A DNA stretch of 64,000 nucleotides from Agarilytica rhodophyticola (GTDB lineage: Bacteria; Pseudomonadota; Gammaproteobacteria; Pseudomonadales; Cellvibrionaceae): assembly GCF_002157225.2 (NCBI RefSeq), contig NZ_CP020038.1, positions 1,759,001-1,823,000 of the forward strand, written 5' to 3'. This document shows, in pieces, positions 48,576-57,826 of this stretch. Position 1 is the stretch's first letter. Every line of letters starts with the position of its first letter. Both the position numbers and the translations under genes were made by a program. Under the pieces are notes generated by a model. That model ran no database searches. It saw nothing but the letters and a program-made list of their open reading frames with translations, and had not been told where the DNA came from.

Positions 48576-50183
48576 ATGGGAGTACAAATACTCGGCGCGG
48601 ACGGCACACCGCTTGTTCAAGACTCTGCCCATCGTGGGGCATCATTACAAGCACGTGAGTTGGCATCATGGCAACCGGCATTAGGTTCCGCCGATAGTGA
48701 TTTAATTCATGAGCTGCCCACATTAGTGTCACGCTCTCGCGATTTAGTTCGAAATCACGGCGTGGCTGCTGGCGGGATTCAAACTTTAAGTGATAATGTG
48801 GTCGGGAGTGGCCTTCGGCTATCCGCTCGCCCCGACTATGTTGCCCTGGGTAAAACAAAAGAATGGGCGGACGAATGGGCCAAACAGACAGAAGCTTTAT
48901 GGCGAACCTATGCCGACTCCACCGATTGCGATGCGGCGAATTCTCTGACGTTTTCAGGATTGACCGCACAGGTGTTTCGCTCGGCGTTAGTCAATGGCGA
49001 GTCTTTATGTTTGCCTTTATGGTTACCTAAGAGGGCACAATCGTTTGCCACCAAGTTTCAAGTGATTGAATCCGATCGCTTATGTAATCCTCAAGGGCGA
49101 ATGAATACAACAAAACTGCGAGCAGGGATTGAAATTGATCGCTATGGTGCGCCTCTCGCGTATTGGGTGACGAAGCATCACCCTGGTGACGGTACGATTG
49201 CTATGGCGTACACGCAAGACCAATGGCAACGTATTCCGGCATACACACGCTTTGGTCGTAAACGTGTGATCCATATCCATGATAAAGAGCGCTCCGGACA
49301 AAATAGAGGTAAACCTATTCTTAGTTCTATTATGCCGATGTTCAAGATGCTAGACCACTATGAAAAAAGTGAGTTACAAGCTGCTGTAGTTAACGCAATG
49401 ATAGCGGCTTTTATTGAAACACCTTTAGATCCAGAATCGATTAATGATTTATTTGGTGGTTCATCTGAGGATTATTTATCTGCACGTAAAGAGTGGAGTG
49501 TTCAATTAAAAGGCGGTGCGGTGATACCTGTCTTCCCAGGAGATAAAGTCGCCCCTTTTACGCCCGGTCGCCCTAATGCCGCCTATGGCACATTTGTCGA
49601 GAATATTATGCGGCATATCGGTACCGGGCTTAACTTACCTTATGAATTATTATTAAAAGACTTTTCAAAAACCAACTATTCTTCAGCACGTGCAGCGTTA
49701 CTGGAGGCATGGCGGTTTTTTCTTGGACGCCGAACGTGGCTTGCTACTTATTGGGCAACACCGGCTTATGCCCTTTGGTTAGAGGAAGCGATTAACAAAG
49801 GTCTGATTGAGGCCCCAGATTTTTATAAAAATAAAAATGCGTGGATTCGAGCAAAGTGGATTGGGCCAGGAAGAGGCTCTGTTGATCCCCTTAAAGAAGC
49901 CAATGCGTCAGAGAAACGTATGGCCATTAATACCTCCACGTTGGAAATTGAATGCGCAGCGGAAGGTTTGGACTGGGAGGAAGTGTTGGAGCAGCGTGCA
50001 CGAGAAATTCAAAAAATGAAAGACCTGGGATTACACCATGACCACATGGAAGTCGATAATGGTAACGATAGCAATAGCAATAAAGACATAAAAAAGGAGC
50101 GTGAAGAAAAAGAGCAAAAAGCCCCTTCAAAAAAAACAACACCCTCTCACCCACAGGAGACTATGGATGAAATTTTGGAATAG
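48576..50183 (+). CDS. Portal protein (lambda gpB family)
   Basis: A 535-residue Phage_portal_2 protein: 'SRSRDLVRNHGVAAGGIQTL', 'DNVVGSGLRLSARPD', 'FQVIESDRLCNPQG', 'GLNLPYELLLKDFSKTNYSS' and 'ARAALLEAWRFFLGRR'. The C-terminus is a charged, Lys/Glu-rich tail that overlaps the protease start. It forms the dodecameric DNA entry channel. Confidence 0.95.
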   Translation: MGVQILGADGTPLVQDSAHRGASLQARELASWQPALGSADSDLIHELPTLVSRSRDLVRNHGVAAGGIQTLSDNVVGSGLRLSARPDYVALGKTKEWADEWAKQTEALWRTYADSTDCDAANSLTFSGLTAQVFRSALVNGESLCLPLWLPKRAQSFATKFQVIESDRLCNPQGRMNTTKLRAGIEIDRYGAPLAYWVTKHHPGDGTIAMAYTQDQWQRIPAYTRFGRKRVIHIHDKERSGQNRGKPILSSIMPMFKMLDHYEKSELQAAVVNAMIAAFIETPLDPESINDLFGGSSEDYLSARKEWSVQLKGGAVIPVFPGDKVAPFTPGRPNAAYGTFVENIMRHIGTGLNLPYELLLKDFSKTNYSSARAALLEAWRFFLGRRTWLATYWATPAYALWLEEAINKGLIEAPDFYKNKNAWIRAKWIGPGRGSVDPLKEANASEKRMAINTSTLEIECAAEGLDWEEVLEQRAREIQKMKDLGLHHDHMEVDNGNDSNSNKDIKKEREEKEQKAPSKKTTPSHPQETMDEILE

Positions 50184-51465
50184 AGCGTCTCACGAAGCTT
50201 GGGCGATTTCGACACATGTGCTTGAGACCATTATTGAGCTAGCTGCACAGCATAATACATCCCCAGAAGCCATTGCCGCTAAAATGGGAAAAGCCCTCGA
50301 TAATACCTATCGTGTGACAGAACGTGATGGTGTGGCTGTCCTGCCTATTACTGGCCCCTTGTTTCGCTATTCAAACTTTTTTACGTCATTTTTTGGTGCG
50401 AGCAGCTATGAGCGTATTGCCCACGATTTTATGCAGGCATTACATAACCCAGACATTACATCGATTGTATTTGACTTTGATTCCCCAGGGGGTGAAGTCA
50501 ATGGTTGTTCAGAATTAGCGAATCTTATTTTCGAGTCTCGCGGTACTAAACCTATTATTGCTTATGCGTCAGGGGACTGTGCTTCTGGTGCCTATTGGAT
50601 TGCATCAGCATGTGATCGGATTGTGGTATCGGATACTGCGCAATTAGGTTCTATTGGCGTGGTGGCGGTGTACCACAATAGCAAAGGTAAGGATGCAGAA
50701 ATAGAAATCGTCTCGTCACAGTCCCCGTTTAAGAGAATCGATCCTAGCCATGATAAAGGCCGTGAAAAGATTCAAGCGAGAATTGATGCCCTTGCTGACG
50801 TTTTTATTAACTCGATTGCACAACACCGAAATGTCTCTGCTGATACCGTGACGAATGATTATGGCCAGGGCGATGTATTGATTGGGCAAGCTGCCATTGA
50901 GCGAGGACTTGCCGACAGTGGCGGCACTTACGAAAAATTACTTCATGAATTAACCACATCGACATTGCCTTCACCCTCATCATCACAACCGCAGTCACAA
51001 CCACTTTCAACTAGACCGGAGTCGCCGGACTTTTTTATATCTGAGGACAATACATTGGATATCGACACACTTAAAAAAGACCATTTTACCTTGTATCAGC
51101 AAGTGCTGGTAAAAGGCATTACACAAGAACGACAACGTATTCACGATATTTTAGAGGATGATGAGGCCAAAGAAAAAACGGCACTGGCACAGCATCTTGC
51201 ACTCAATACCGATCTTTCCCACAAGATTGTGATCTCGACATTACAGCAAATTCCTATTACTCCTATCAAAGAAGACTCTACTCCACCAAAGAATACACCG
51301 GAAGCTTCCAGTGGTTTTTCAGAGATGATGGCCACTATTGATAATCCTAAGATAGTACCGAAGGCGGATGAGAGTAGTGAGGAAGAGAACACCGATGATG
51401 TAGCGAGGCGTATTGCCCAGTATTCGTTAGCCCCTGTTTCTAGTGCTTCAGGAGGTGATCGATGA
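50167..51465 (+). CDS. S49 prohead protease with scaffold-like tail
   Basis: Start set at the ATG at 50167 (AGGAG seven bases upstream, inside the portal end). The 432-residue product contains an S49/ClpP-like protease: 'VAVLPITGPLFRYSNFF', 'SIVFDFDSPGGEVNGCSELA' and the nucleophile region 'YASGDCASGAYWIASACDRI'. From about residue 290 a low-complexity linker leads to a helical 'TLKKDHFTLYQQVLVKGITQ' region like lambda Nu3/gpC. Protease and scaffold are thus one gene, as in lambda gpC. It matures the procapsid. Confidence 0.9.
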   Translation: MKFWNRASHEAWAISTHVLETIIELAAQHNTSPEAIAAKMGKALDNTYRVTERDGVAVLPITGPLFRYSNFFTSFFGASSYERIAHDFMQALHNPDITSIVFDFDSPGGEVNGCSELANLIFESRGTKPIIAYASGDCASGAYWIASACDRIVVSDTAQLGSIGVVAVYHNSKGKDAEIEIVSSQSPFKRIDPSHDKGREKIQARIDALADVFINSIAQHRNVSADTVTNDYGQGDVLIGQAAIERGLADSGGTYEKLLHELTTSTLPSPSSSQPQSQPLSTRPESPDFFISEDNTLDIDTLKKDHFTLYQQVLVKGITQERQRIHDILEDDEAKEKTALAQHLALNTDLSHKIVISTLQQIPITPIKEDSTPPKNTPEASSGFSEMMATIDNPKIVPKADESSEEENTDDVARRIAQYSLAPVSSASGGDR

Positions 51466-51848
51466 GCGGACAAGGCATTGCTGAGGGATTTATTGATCAA
51501 GGCCGCTATACCCCTAACAATTTAATTGCTGGTGAATTTCCTCGTATTACGCGCTATGTTACGGTGACAGGTAATACAGCTCTTAGCGCCGGTGCGGTGT
51601 TGGGTAAGATAACGGCGGATAGCCGATATCAACTCAGTGCGGCAGCCAGTACTGATGGCTCTCAAATACCCGATGCGATTTTAGCCGAAGCTGTGGATAC
51701 GCGTTCAGGTGATGTACAAGCGCCCGTGTATTTTTCGGGAGAATTTAATCGCTTGGCGTTACAGCTAGGCACCGGTTATACCGTTGCGGCGATTGAACCT
51801 CTCTTACGTTTACGCAGTATCTTTTTACGAGACAATGTACCCGCTTAG
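51462..51848 (+). CDS. Head decoration protein (gpD-like)
   Basis: A 128-residue HDPD-type protein: 'LIAGEFPRITRYVTVTGNTA', 'LSAGAVLGKIT' and 'PVYFSGEFNRLALQLGTGYT'. It overlaps the protease stop (ATGA). It stabilises the expanded capsid. 295 gene-free AT-rich bases follow before the inserted RING gene. Confidence 0.9.
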   Translation: MSGQGIAEGFIDQGRYTPNNLIAGEFPRITRYVTVTGNTALSAGAVLGKITADSRYQLSAAASTDGSQIPDAILAEAVDTRSGDVQAPVYFSGEFNRLALQLGTGYTVAAIEPLLRLRSIFLRDNVPA

Positions 51849-52143
51849 AGAAGCTTTAAATAAATCATTCGTATTTTTCAGAACTAAGATAAATGCTTAC
51901 ATTTATTAAAATAACTTTTTTTATTTTTAGGTTGCTAAAGTTAAGATATTAAAATGAGCGGTAACACTAAATCACTTCATGTTTAATTAAATAAAGTTGT
52001 TATTCTTAATGTCCTTATATTCATTTTTTAGGAAAATAAAGTTTTAAGTGACTATTTATAATAAAAACAAATAAAACTATATTTTTTAAATTTCTACTAA
52101 GTCTATGAAAATCAATGAACAACCATTTACTTTAGGATTAACT

Positions 52144-52479
52144 ATGACTTTTGCTATTATAAAAAATAAAGATTGCCCAATTTGCTTGCAACCAATAAAA
52201 AAGAATGAGCGTGTTACCATGCTGCGCTGCCGAAATGCTCATGCGATACATCCGCATTGTGCACACACATTACTTCGCACAAACCATCCCAAATGTCCTC
52301 TTGATAAGAAATCTATTGCTGGACAAAATGCTCGCTCGACGCATACGGTTATTAAAGCTCCTACAAATAGTAGACCGGGCCAAGCTCAAGCTGTTCGTCG
52401 TGCAAGCGGTTCTGCATCTCTAAATCCACCTCAGAATTTACATCTGTCAAACAGCTTTCCTCCGTATCGGCTAAAATAA
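52144..52479 (+). CDS. RING-H2 zinc finger protein (eukaryote-like E3 ubiquitin ligase), prophage cargo
   Basis: Start set at the ATG at 52144 (TTTAGGA seven bases upstream); 111 residues. The ligands fit a RING-H2 cross-brace exactly: C11-x2-C14, C29-x3-H33, H36-x2-C39, C51-x2-D54. The Asp in place of the last Cys, in 'KCPLDKKS', is the same replacement as in the RBX1 RING ('CPLD'). The tail (residues 60-111) is Ser/Pro/Arg-rich and disordered. There is no signal peptide or membrane segment. RING fingers recruit E2 enzymes, which bacteria lack, so it should be delivered into a eukaryotic host; this is inference. It is flanked by AT-rich non-coding DNA between two capsid genes. Confidence 0.75.
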   Translation: MTFAIIKNKDCPICLQPIKKNERVTMLRCRNAHAIHPHCAHTLLRTNHPKCPLDKKSIAGQNARSTHTVIKAPTNSRPGQAQAVRRASGSASLNPPQNLHLSNSFPPYRLK

Positions 52480-52896
52480 TAAAAATACCAAGTCTATCTT
52501 TTACATAGTTAAACTATGTATAAAGAGTGATATTAACTAAAAATTGGTCTTGTATTTAGCATAAAATATGAGGTCAATTTTCTCCCATTTTGCCATTCAA
52601 ATATACAATTTTTATTCTTTGATCATAATTATTTATAATTAGAATTTTTGAAATTAATTTATATCAATAGTTAATTATTGTTCATAGAAAAACTATTGCT
52701 GTGGTTTACTCAGATTTATTTTCTAAGCAAGTATTATAAATAAATTCTTGCTTTTTAAAGAATTAGAAAATTATCCTTAAAAAATCAATTTACACTTCGA
52801 GTGTTACTGGGTTTATCTAATCTCACGATGTTCACTAATGAGTAAGTGGATATTCTCCTATTATATCTAACAATTTTCTACAAGGTCTTATAGTGT
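52480..52896. other. AT-rich flank of the RING insertion
   Basis: About 417 very AT-rich bases with no gene; with 51849-52143 it brackets the RING gene. The interruption of a normally contiguous decoration-capsid pair marks this as an insertion. Confidence 0.5.
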
Positions 52897-53928
52897 ATGG
52901 ATGTTTTTACGACCACGGTGCTCAATCGTACCGTTGCGTATTTGCCTCGCCCATCGTCGTTTTTGCTGGATACTTTTTTTCCGTCTGTGCAAACCGATGA
53001 TGCCGAAGAAATTTACTTTGATATTGATACATCAAAACCTCGACTCGTGCCTTTTGTATCGCCTTTAGTGGAAGGCAAAGTGGTGGCGAATGAAGGGTTT
53101 GAAACTCGCAGCTTTAAACCGGCGTATGCTAAAGACAAACGTCGCTTTGATCCCAACGGCCCCCTTAAACGCCAGATAGGTGAAACTATTGGGGGTAATC
53201 TTACGCCGATGAATCGCCGTGAAGTGGCGTTAAATCGTGCCCTCACCAATCAATTAGAAAACCTTACCCGTCGTGAGGAGGTCATGGCTTCCGAAGTATT
53301 ACGACGGGGGCAAGTGACGGTAAGCGGAGACGATTACCCCACGCAGGTAGTCGATTTTCAGCGAGACCCGTTATTAACACAAGTTTTAACGGGAGCCACA
53401 CGTTGGGGCGAGACAGGAGTGCGTGTGTTAGACAATGTGGAAGACTGGGCAGGTATGGTACATCAGGCATCAGGTGCCGCTGCGAGGACGGTGGTGATGG
53501 ACCCGTTAGCTTGGCGTATTTTTAAGAACGATGACAAAGTCGAAAAATTATTAGAGATTCGTCGTGGTACGGCCAACACCTTAATTATTGATCCAATTTT
53601 ACGGGGGCAGGGGAGTGAAAAAGCACGTTACGTGGGTTCTATTGGGGATTTCGATTTTTGGGTGTACAACGATGCTTATGTGGATGACGCGGGACAAGCC
53701 CAAACAATGCTCCCACCGTACACCGTTATTGTGGCTAGCCGCACCCTCCTTGAGGGCACACGGGCCTATGGTGTTATCCAAGACGAGAAGGCAGGCTACC
53801 GAGCGAGTCGCTACTTTACTAAATCCTGGTTGGAAGAAGATCCCGCATTGCGCTGGTTATTAATGCAATCGGCCCCGCTGATTGTGCCGTATCGACCCAA
53901 TGCGTCATTTTGTGCCACCGTGCGATAA
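52897..53928 (+). CDS. Major capsid protein (lambda gpE family)
   Basis: A 343-residue Phage_cap_E protein: 'SSFLLDTFFPSVQTDDAEEI', 'LVPFVSPLVEGKVVANEGFE', 'RSFKPAYAKDKRRFDP' and 'GPLKRQIGETIGG', with 'VPYRPNASFCATVR' at the end. It forms the capsid shell together with the gpD-like decoration protein. Confidence 0.95.
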   Translation: MDVFTTTVLNRTVAYLPRPSSFLLDTFFPSVQTDDAEEIYFDIDTSKPRLVPFVSPLVEGKVVANEGFETRSFKPAYAKDKRRFDPNGPLKRQIGETIGGNLTPMNRREVALNRALTNQLENLTRREEVMASEVLRRGQVTVSGDDYPTQVVDFQRDPLLTQVLTGATRWGETGVRVLDNVEDWAGMVHQASGAAARTVVMDPLAWRIFKNDDKVEKLLEIRRGTANTLIIDPILRGQGSEKARYVGSIGDFDFWVYNDAYVDDAGQAQTMLPPYTVIVASRTLLEGTRAYGVIQDEKAGYRASRYFTKSWLEEDPALRWLLMQSAPLIVPYRPNASFCATVR

Positions 53929-53944
53929 GGGAGGGTTTTTTAAT

Positions 53945-54391
53945 ATGATCATTACCTCTCATATAACGCTATGCACAGGCGAGCCAAAAAATATCCATTA
54001 CGTCCGACCGGGAGAACGTGTTGAGCTGCCTGATGAGGAAGCGGAGTATTTAATTCAACAAAGGATAGCAAAAAGCCACGCCCTAAATGACTCTGACCTA
54101 GCATCACTCACATCAACATTAACACAGACACTGACAGCTCCTACATTAACACAGACACTGACAGCTCCTACCCTATCTCAAGTAGATAGGATAGATGCCA
54201 TTATTGATGCAATGGCAGAATTAGAGGAAGGCGACTTTGGTAAAGACGGTAAGCCGTCTGTTCGAGCCATTGAAAAAATCCTAGAGCAGAATATCTCAGC
54301 GTTAGAACGGGATAGGGCGTGGGAGTTATATCAGCAACTACTCCATGACAATGCCCAAGACCAAGAAAATAATAGCGCCATAGATAATTAA
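53945..54391 (+). CDS. Head-tail region protein with a tandem duplication
   Basis: Start set at the ATG at 53945 (GGGAGGG upstream). The 148-residue product begins with 'IRY/VRPGERVELPDEEAEYLI'-type sequence seen in DUF7210-like phage proteins, then has a Thr-Leu stretch in which TLTQTLTAP occurs twice (a 24-base tandem duplication), and ends with a helical domain ('DAIIDAMAELEEGDFGKDGK', 'SVRAIEKILEQN') like the FluMu N-terminal type. It lies where lambda gpFI is found. Confidence 0.55.
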   Translation: MIITSHITLCTGEPKNIHYVRPGERVELPDEEAEYLIQQRIAKSHALNDSDLASLTSTLTQTLTAPTLTQTLTAPTLSQVDRIDAIIDAMAELEEGDFGKDGKPSVRAIEKILEQNISALERDRAWELYQQLLHDNAQDQENNSAIDN

Positions 54392-54433
54392 TATTTTTTA
54401 AAACAATAAATATTACAGCTAAGGAGGTCTTGT

Positions 54434-54748
54434 ATGGATAGTCGCATGATATTTTCTCGTGCGATTGACAGTCAATTTACGCGATTAGGACGCGATGCTA
54501 TGTATGTTTCTTCAGCTTCTCCCCCTTATGAATGTCGAGTGATTCCTCGGCGACCCGAGCATTTATTGTCGTTGGGGGAACACCGGGTTCATACAGAAGA
54601 TCCCCATATAGAGTTTCGTGTCTCTGAAATACCGTCCCCGGTGAAAGGGGATGAAATTATTGTCGATGGTCGCACCTATCGTATTGAGGAAGAGCCTCGC
54701 TTGGATCAGCATCAATTGATCTGGCATACGGAGACCCTTCCTGTATAA
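54434..54748 (+). CDS. Head-tail attachment protein (gpFII-like)
   Basis: A 104-residue protein: 'RLGRDAMYVSSASPPYECRV', 'PSPVKGDEIIVDGRTYRIEE' and 'LIWHTETLPV', the profile of the small head-tail joining proteins of lambda FII type. AAGGAGG precedes the ATG. It connects the head to the tail. Confidence 0.8.
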   Translation: MDSRMIFSRAIDSQFTRLGRDAMYVSSASPPYECRVIPRRPEHLLSLGEHRVHTEDPHIEFRVSEIPSPVKGDEIIVDGRTYRIEEEPRLDQHQLIWHTETLPV

Positions 54749-54806
54749 ATCAAAATATACAGTAGAAAAAGTAAGTCAATTAAAAAAGCATCTATAAAAA
54801 ATCACC

Positions 54807-55340
54807 ATGCTACATTTTTCCATCACACCTGAACCGTCCTTGGCGGAATTTCATCATGTTCTGCATATTGAACAAAACCTTGTAAAAAAAGCAGCAGTGC
54901 GTGCACTCAATAAAACAGCGCGTTGGTTACGCACGGATATTTCCCGTAGTACCGCTCAGGCATTAAATATCAAAGTGGGATTAGTAAGGAATAGTTTAAA
55001 ACTGCAGAGAGCCACATTCACTAGTTTGGAGTCCATTGTGAGTTTAGGTCATCGCTCTGGTGTGATTAAAGCCATTGACCTCGGCAATGCTCGACAAAAT
55101 GCTCGTGGTGTTAAAGTGGGAAGGCGGCAATTTAATCATGCATTTATTGCGACGATGAGCAATGGCCACAGGGGTGTCTTTGAACGAAAAAGAAAACCAC
55201 GCTTACCGATCAAGGAGCTACAGGTTGTCATCACAGGCCAGTTAGCCCAACAGCTTGAAATCATGGAAGAGGGAAGAGGTATCCGACAATTTCAAAAAGT
55301 ATTTGAGCGTGAATTACGGTTTTTAAGAGGAATAAACTAA
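54807..55340 (+). CDS. Minor tail protein Z-like
   Basis: A 177-residue protein of the lambda gpZ family: 'AAVRALNKTARWLRTDISRS', 'TAQALNIKVGLVRNSLKLQR' and 'FNHAFIATMSNGHRGVFERK'. It is involved in tail completion; here it lies between the head-tail genes and the contractile tail genes. Confidence 0.8.
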   Translation: MLHFSITPEPSLAEFHHVLHIEQNLVKKAAVRALNKTARWLRTDISRSTAQALNIKVGLVRNSLKLQRATFTSLESIVSLGHRSGVIKAIDLGNARQNARGVKVGRRQFNHAFIATMSNGHRGVFERKRKPRLPIKELQVVITGQLAQQLEIMEEGRGIRQFQKVFERELRFLRGIN

Positions 55341-55348
55341 AACAACGT

Positions 55349-55834
55349 ATGTTACTAGAACGATTACATAGCACCTTAATGGAAGGGCTTTTTGAGTTGC
55401 GCCATGTGGAAACGGTGACGCATACACCGCAGCGTAAAGATACCATCACCTTGCCTGCCATTATGTTAGATATGGTAGAACTGGAACCGGCAAAGGATTC
55501 GGGCACAGGTGAGTTGACGTTACTGTCTCATTGGGAAGCGCGTGTTGTTACATTAGAAAAAGACAATCTGTTTATCCACCTGAATATTGTGCAAAGTCTT
55601 ATGCTGTGGCTCTTTAATTTTGCGTGGCCCAATATCAATATCGGACGCCCGAAATTAAAGCAAGCAGCGCCTGATCATTTTAATCCTGAGTTACAAGGGC
55701 ACCGTGTGTGGTTAGTCGAGTGGGTACAAGAAATTCGGGTAGGGGACAATATATGGCGCAACGACGGCAGCATAACACCGACACGAATCACGGTGTCATA
55801 CGGGGAGAATAACTTTGAGGAAATACTCTCATGA
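55349..55834 (+). CDS. Tail terminator-position protein, unknown family
   Basis: A 161-residue protein: 'LERLHSTLMEGLFELRHVET', 'KDTITLPAIMLDMVELEPAK' and 'HRVWLVEWVQEIRVGDNIW'. The position and the alpha/beta pattern fit a tail completion or terminator protein. It overlaps the gpV gene by four bases (ATGA). Confidence 0.55.
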   Translation: MLLERLHSTLMEGLFELRHVETVTHTPQRKDTITLPAIMLDMVELEPAKDSGTGELTLLSHWEARVVTLEKDNLFIHLNIVQSLMLWLFNFAWPNINIGRPKLKQAAPDHFNPELQGHRVWLVEWVQEIRVGDNIWRNDGSITPTRITVSYGENNFEEILS

Positions 55835-56412
55835 CATTTGAATATGAAATAACAGAAATTAATCGACGCCTGTCTAACCTAATAAAAATAGGCACCATTA
55901 AAGCCACGAAATATGATGATTTTTTACCGGTAGTTAAAGTGTCTATGGGAGAACTAGAAAGTGCATGGCTCCCATTGATGCAATTAAGGGCTGGGCCGGA
56001 TAGTCACTGGTGGCCGTTAGAAGTAGGTGAACAGGTACTTGTTTTATCCACCAGCGGCGATACTTGCCAAGGCGTTGTCTTAGGCTCAATACACCAAAAC
56101 AAATTCCCCAGCCAGAGCAATAGTACTTGCACTCATAAAGTCACATACAGTGATGGCGCAATTTTAGAATACAATCGAGAATCCCACCACTTAAAAATGC
56201 AACTACCTGAAGGTGCCACAATAGAGCTGATTGCCAATGGTGGGTTTTCTGTCGTTGGAGATGTGGCTATACAGGGTAATATAAAAGCCAGTGGGGATAT
56301 TAGCGATACTGTTCGATCCATGGCAGAAGATAGAGAAATTTATAATACACATAATCATGCCGGTGTCACATCGGGTAGCGCCGCGACACTCACAACACAA
56401 CAAAGACAATAG
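55831..56412 (+). CDS. Baseplate assembly protein V (P2 gpV-like)
   Basis: A 193-residue spike protein: N-terminal OB part 'IGTIKATKYDDFLPVVKVSM', 'WWPLEVGEQVLVLSTSGDTC' and 'GVVLGSIHQNKFP', followed by a beta-helical needle ('NGGFSVVGDVAIQGNIKASG') and a His-containing tip ('YNTHNHAGVTSG'). It punctures the outer membrane. It is the first contractile-tail gene. Confidence 0.9.
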   Translation: MTFEYEITEINRRLSNLIKIGTIKATKYDDFLPVVKVSMGELESAWLPLMQLRAGPDSHWWPLEVGEQVLVLSTSGDTCQGVVLGSIHQNKFPSQSNSTCTHKVTYSDGAILEYNRESHHLKMQLPEGATIELIANGGFSVVGDVAIQGNIKASGDISDTVRSMAEDREIYNTHNHAGVTSGSAATLTTQQRQ

Positions 56413-56706
56413 TGCTAAAAGTAAAATAAAAGACGAATGTATTTAAGCTTGTAGTTTATAAAAAATATTATCGTATTATTTTTTTATATTCATGTTTGTA
56501 TTTAAAAATATGACAACAATAATCGTGATGAAAAAATAAAAAACACTACGTCATTTTTTCAAAAGAGACGCGTTAATTTATTAAATTAGTTGTAAGCCAT
56601 TACTACTATATTCACTCATAGTTTTTTGGAATGCGTTAAAGATATACGGCATACACCATTTTTTGTATGTCGTGTTTTTATCTAACTTTTGTAGAAGGAG
56701 TCTTGT
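56413..56706. other. AT-rich flank before the CHAT-like cargo
   Basis: 294 AT-rich bases without a gene between gpV and the cargo genes. The normal P2 order V-W is interrupted here. Confidence 0.45.
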
Positions 56707-57411
56707 TTGAATATACGGTATATATTTTATGGTGGCACACGTGAACGCCATGCTGATGGTCGTATCAGACAGATAGGTATTGCGCATAACAGCGCTTTTC
56801 AATTCGCGGGGAAAAATCTTGTAAGAGATTATAAAAATGGAAAAATACAGACAGTAAAAATTATCACAGCAGCAGATCTTGTCAGTAAACTTAATAAAAA
56901 CGCACCGAATAGCATTACATCTCTCGACATCTTATGTCATGGAACGCCTTATTCTCTTAACTTTTCTATTAAAGAAAATGAAAATGCGGGATTAGTGACA
57001 GGGTGGTTTGCCAAACAAGCACTCAGTGCTTACTATTCTTCTTGGGATGACGGTGTATATACGTTTTCTAAGGACAGCCGTTATGTCTCTGAGATAGATT
57101 TTAACGTTTTTGATAAGAGTGCACGTATTCAGATACATGGGTGTAATACGGCGCGTGGCAGTATGCCGGGAGATACGCTTGTCGAAGCTTTGTCGAAAGA
57201 ATTGTATAGCGCAGGGAAAAAGCATGCGTATGTCATAGGGCATACCGATAAATCCAACCCCAATATTTATGGGACGAAGACCACCATTAAACAACAGGAT
57301 TATCGCCACGGAGAACGTTCTATTTACAGTAATGGCAAGCTCCTTTTTCAAACGAAAAAAAGCGGTGTGATTCAGCATACAACGATACAAGGAAAGATAT
57401 CAGGAAGATAA
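56707..57411 (+). CDS. CHAT/caspase-like (clan CD) protease-fold cargo protein
   Basis: Start at TTG 56707 with AAGGAG six bases upstream; 234 residues. The two clan CD signatures are present at proper spacing: a hydrophobic strand ending in His-Gly ('LDILCHGTPYSL', His78-Gly79), and a second strand ending in Cys ('ARIQIHGCNTARGSMPGDT', Cys146), like the 'LSACNTARG' of CHAT domains. 'AYVIGHTDKSNPNIYG' follows. There is no signal peptide. It could be a caspase-like peptidase toxin, an anti-host effector or a defence effector. It is the first of three cargo genes between gpV and gpW. Confidence 0.65.
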   Translation: MNIRYIFYGGTRERHADGRIRQIGIAHNSAFQFAGKNLVRDYKNGKIQTVKIITAADLVSKLNKNAPNSITSLDILCHGTPYSLNFSIKENENAGLVTGWFAKQALSAYYSSWDDGVYTFSKDSRYVSEIDFNVFDKSARIQIHGCNTARGSMPGDTLVEALSKELYSAGKKHAYVIGHTDKSNPNIYGTKTTIKQQDYRHGERSIYSNGKLLFQTKKSGVIQHTTIQGKISGR

Positions 57412-57413
57412 GG

Positions 57414-57788
57414 ATGAAGAAAAAGTTATTTATTATTATAAACGCTTTTATAGTGCTAGGTGGAAGCTTGGCACTTTTGTTTGTGCTGTCTTTAAAAGGC
57501 GAAGAAATCGTTGTTGGTGCGAGATATTTACAACTCGCATGCGAACGGTGCTACCATATGGAAGTGGAGGTGAGTGACGACAAAAAAATGAATGATACGA
57601 TAATTATCCCTTTGTCTTCGAACTTAAGTATTGAAACATTGATTGATATATCTCTACAGAAAAAAGAAAACTTATGCCTTTTAGGTAAACCTTATCTATT
57701 TAATATTAATATTTTCAATATTGATCCGGATGGTAGAAGATTTGAAGTCATAGAACACCTTCCATCGTCACGTTGTGCTAAGCTATAG
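57414..57788 (+). CDS. Membrane-anchored or secreted partner of the CHAT-like protein
   Basis: A 124-residue protein with an N-terminal hydrophobic helix (residues 5-27, 'LFIIINAFIVLGGSLALLFV'), then a beta-rich domain with cysteines ('LACERCYHMEVEV', 'LCLLGKPYLFN', 'SSRCAKL'). It starts two bases after the preceding stop, so the two are coupled. A periplasmic immunity protein or inhibitor is a natural guess; no family is recognised. Confidence 0.55.
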   Translation: MKKKLFIIINAFIVLGGSLALLFVLSLKGEEIVVGARYLQLACERCYHMEVEVSDDKKMNDTIIIPLSSNLSIETLIDISLQKKENLCLLGKPYLFNINIFNIDPDGRRFEVIEHLPSSRCAKL

Positions 57789-57826
57789 AGTATTGGTGAA
57801 AATCCCTTAATTCTCATAGTAACAGC

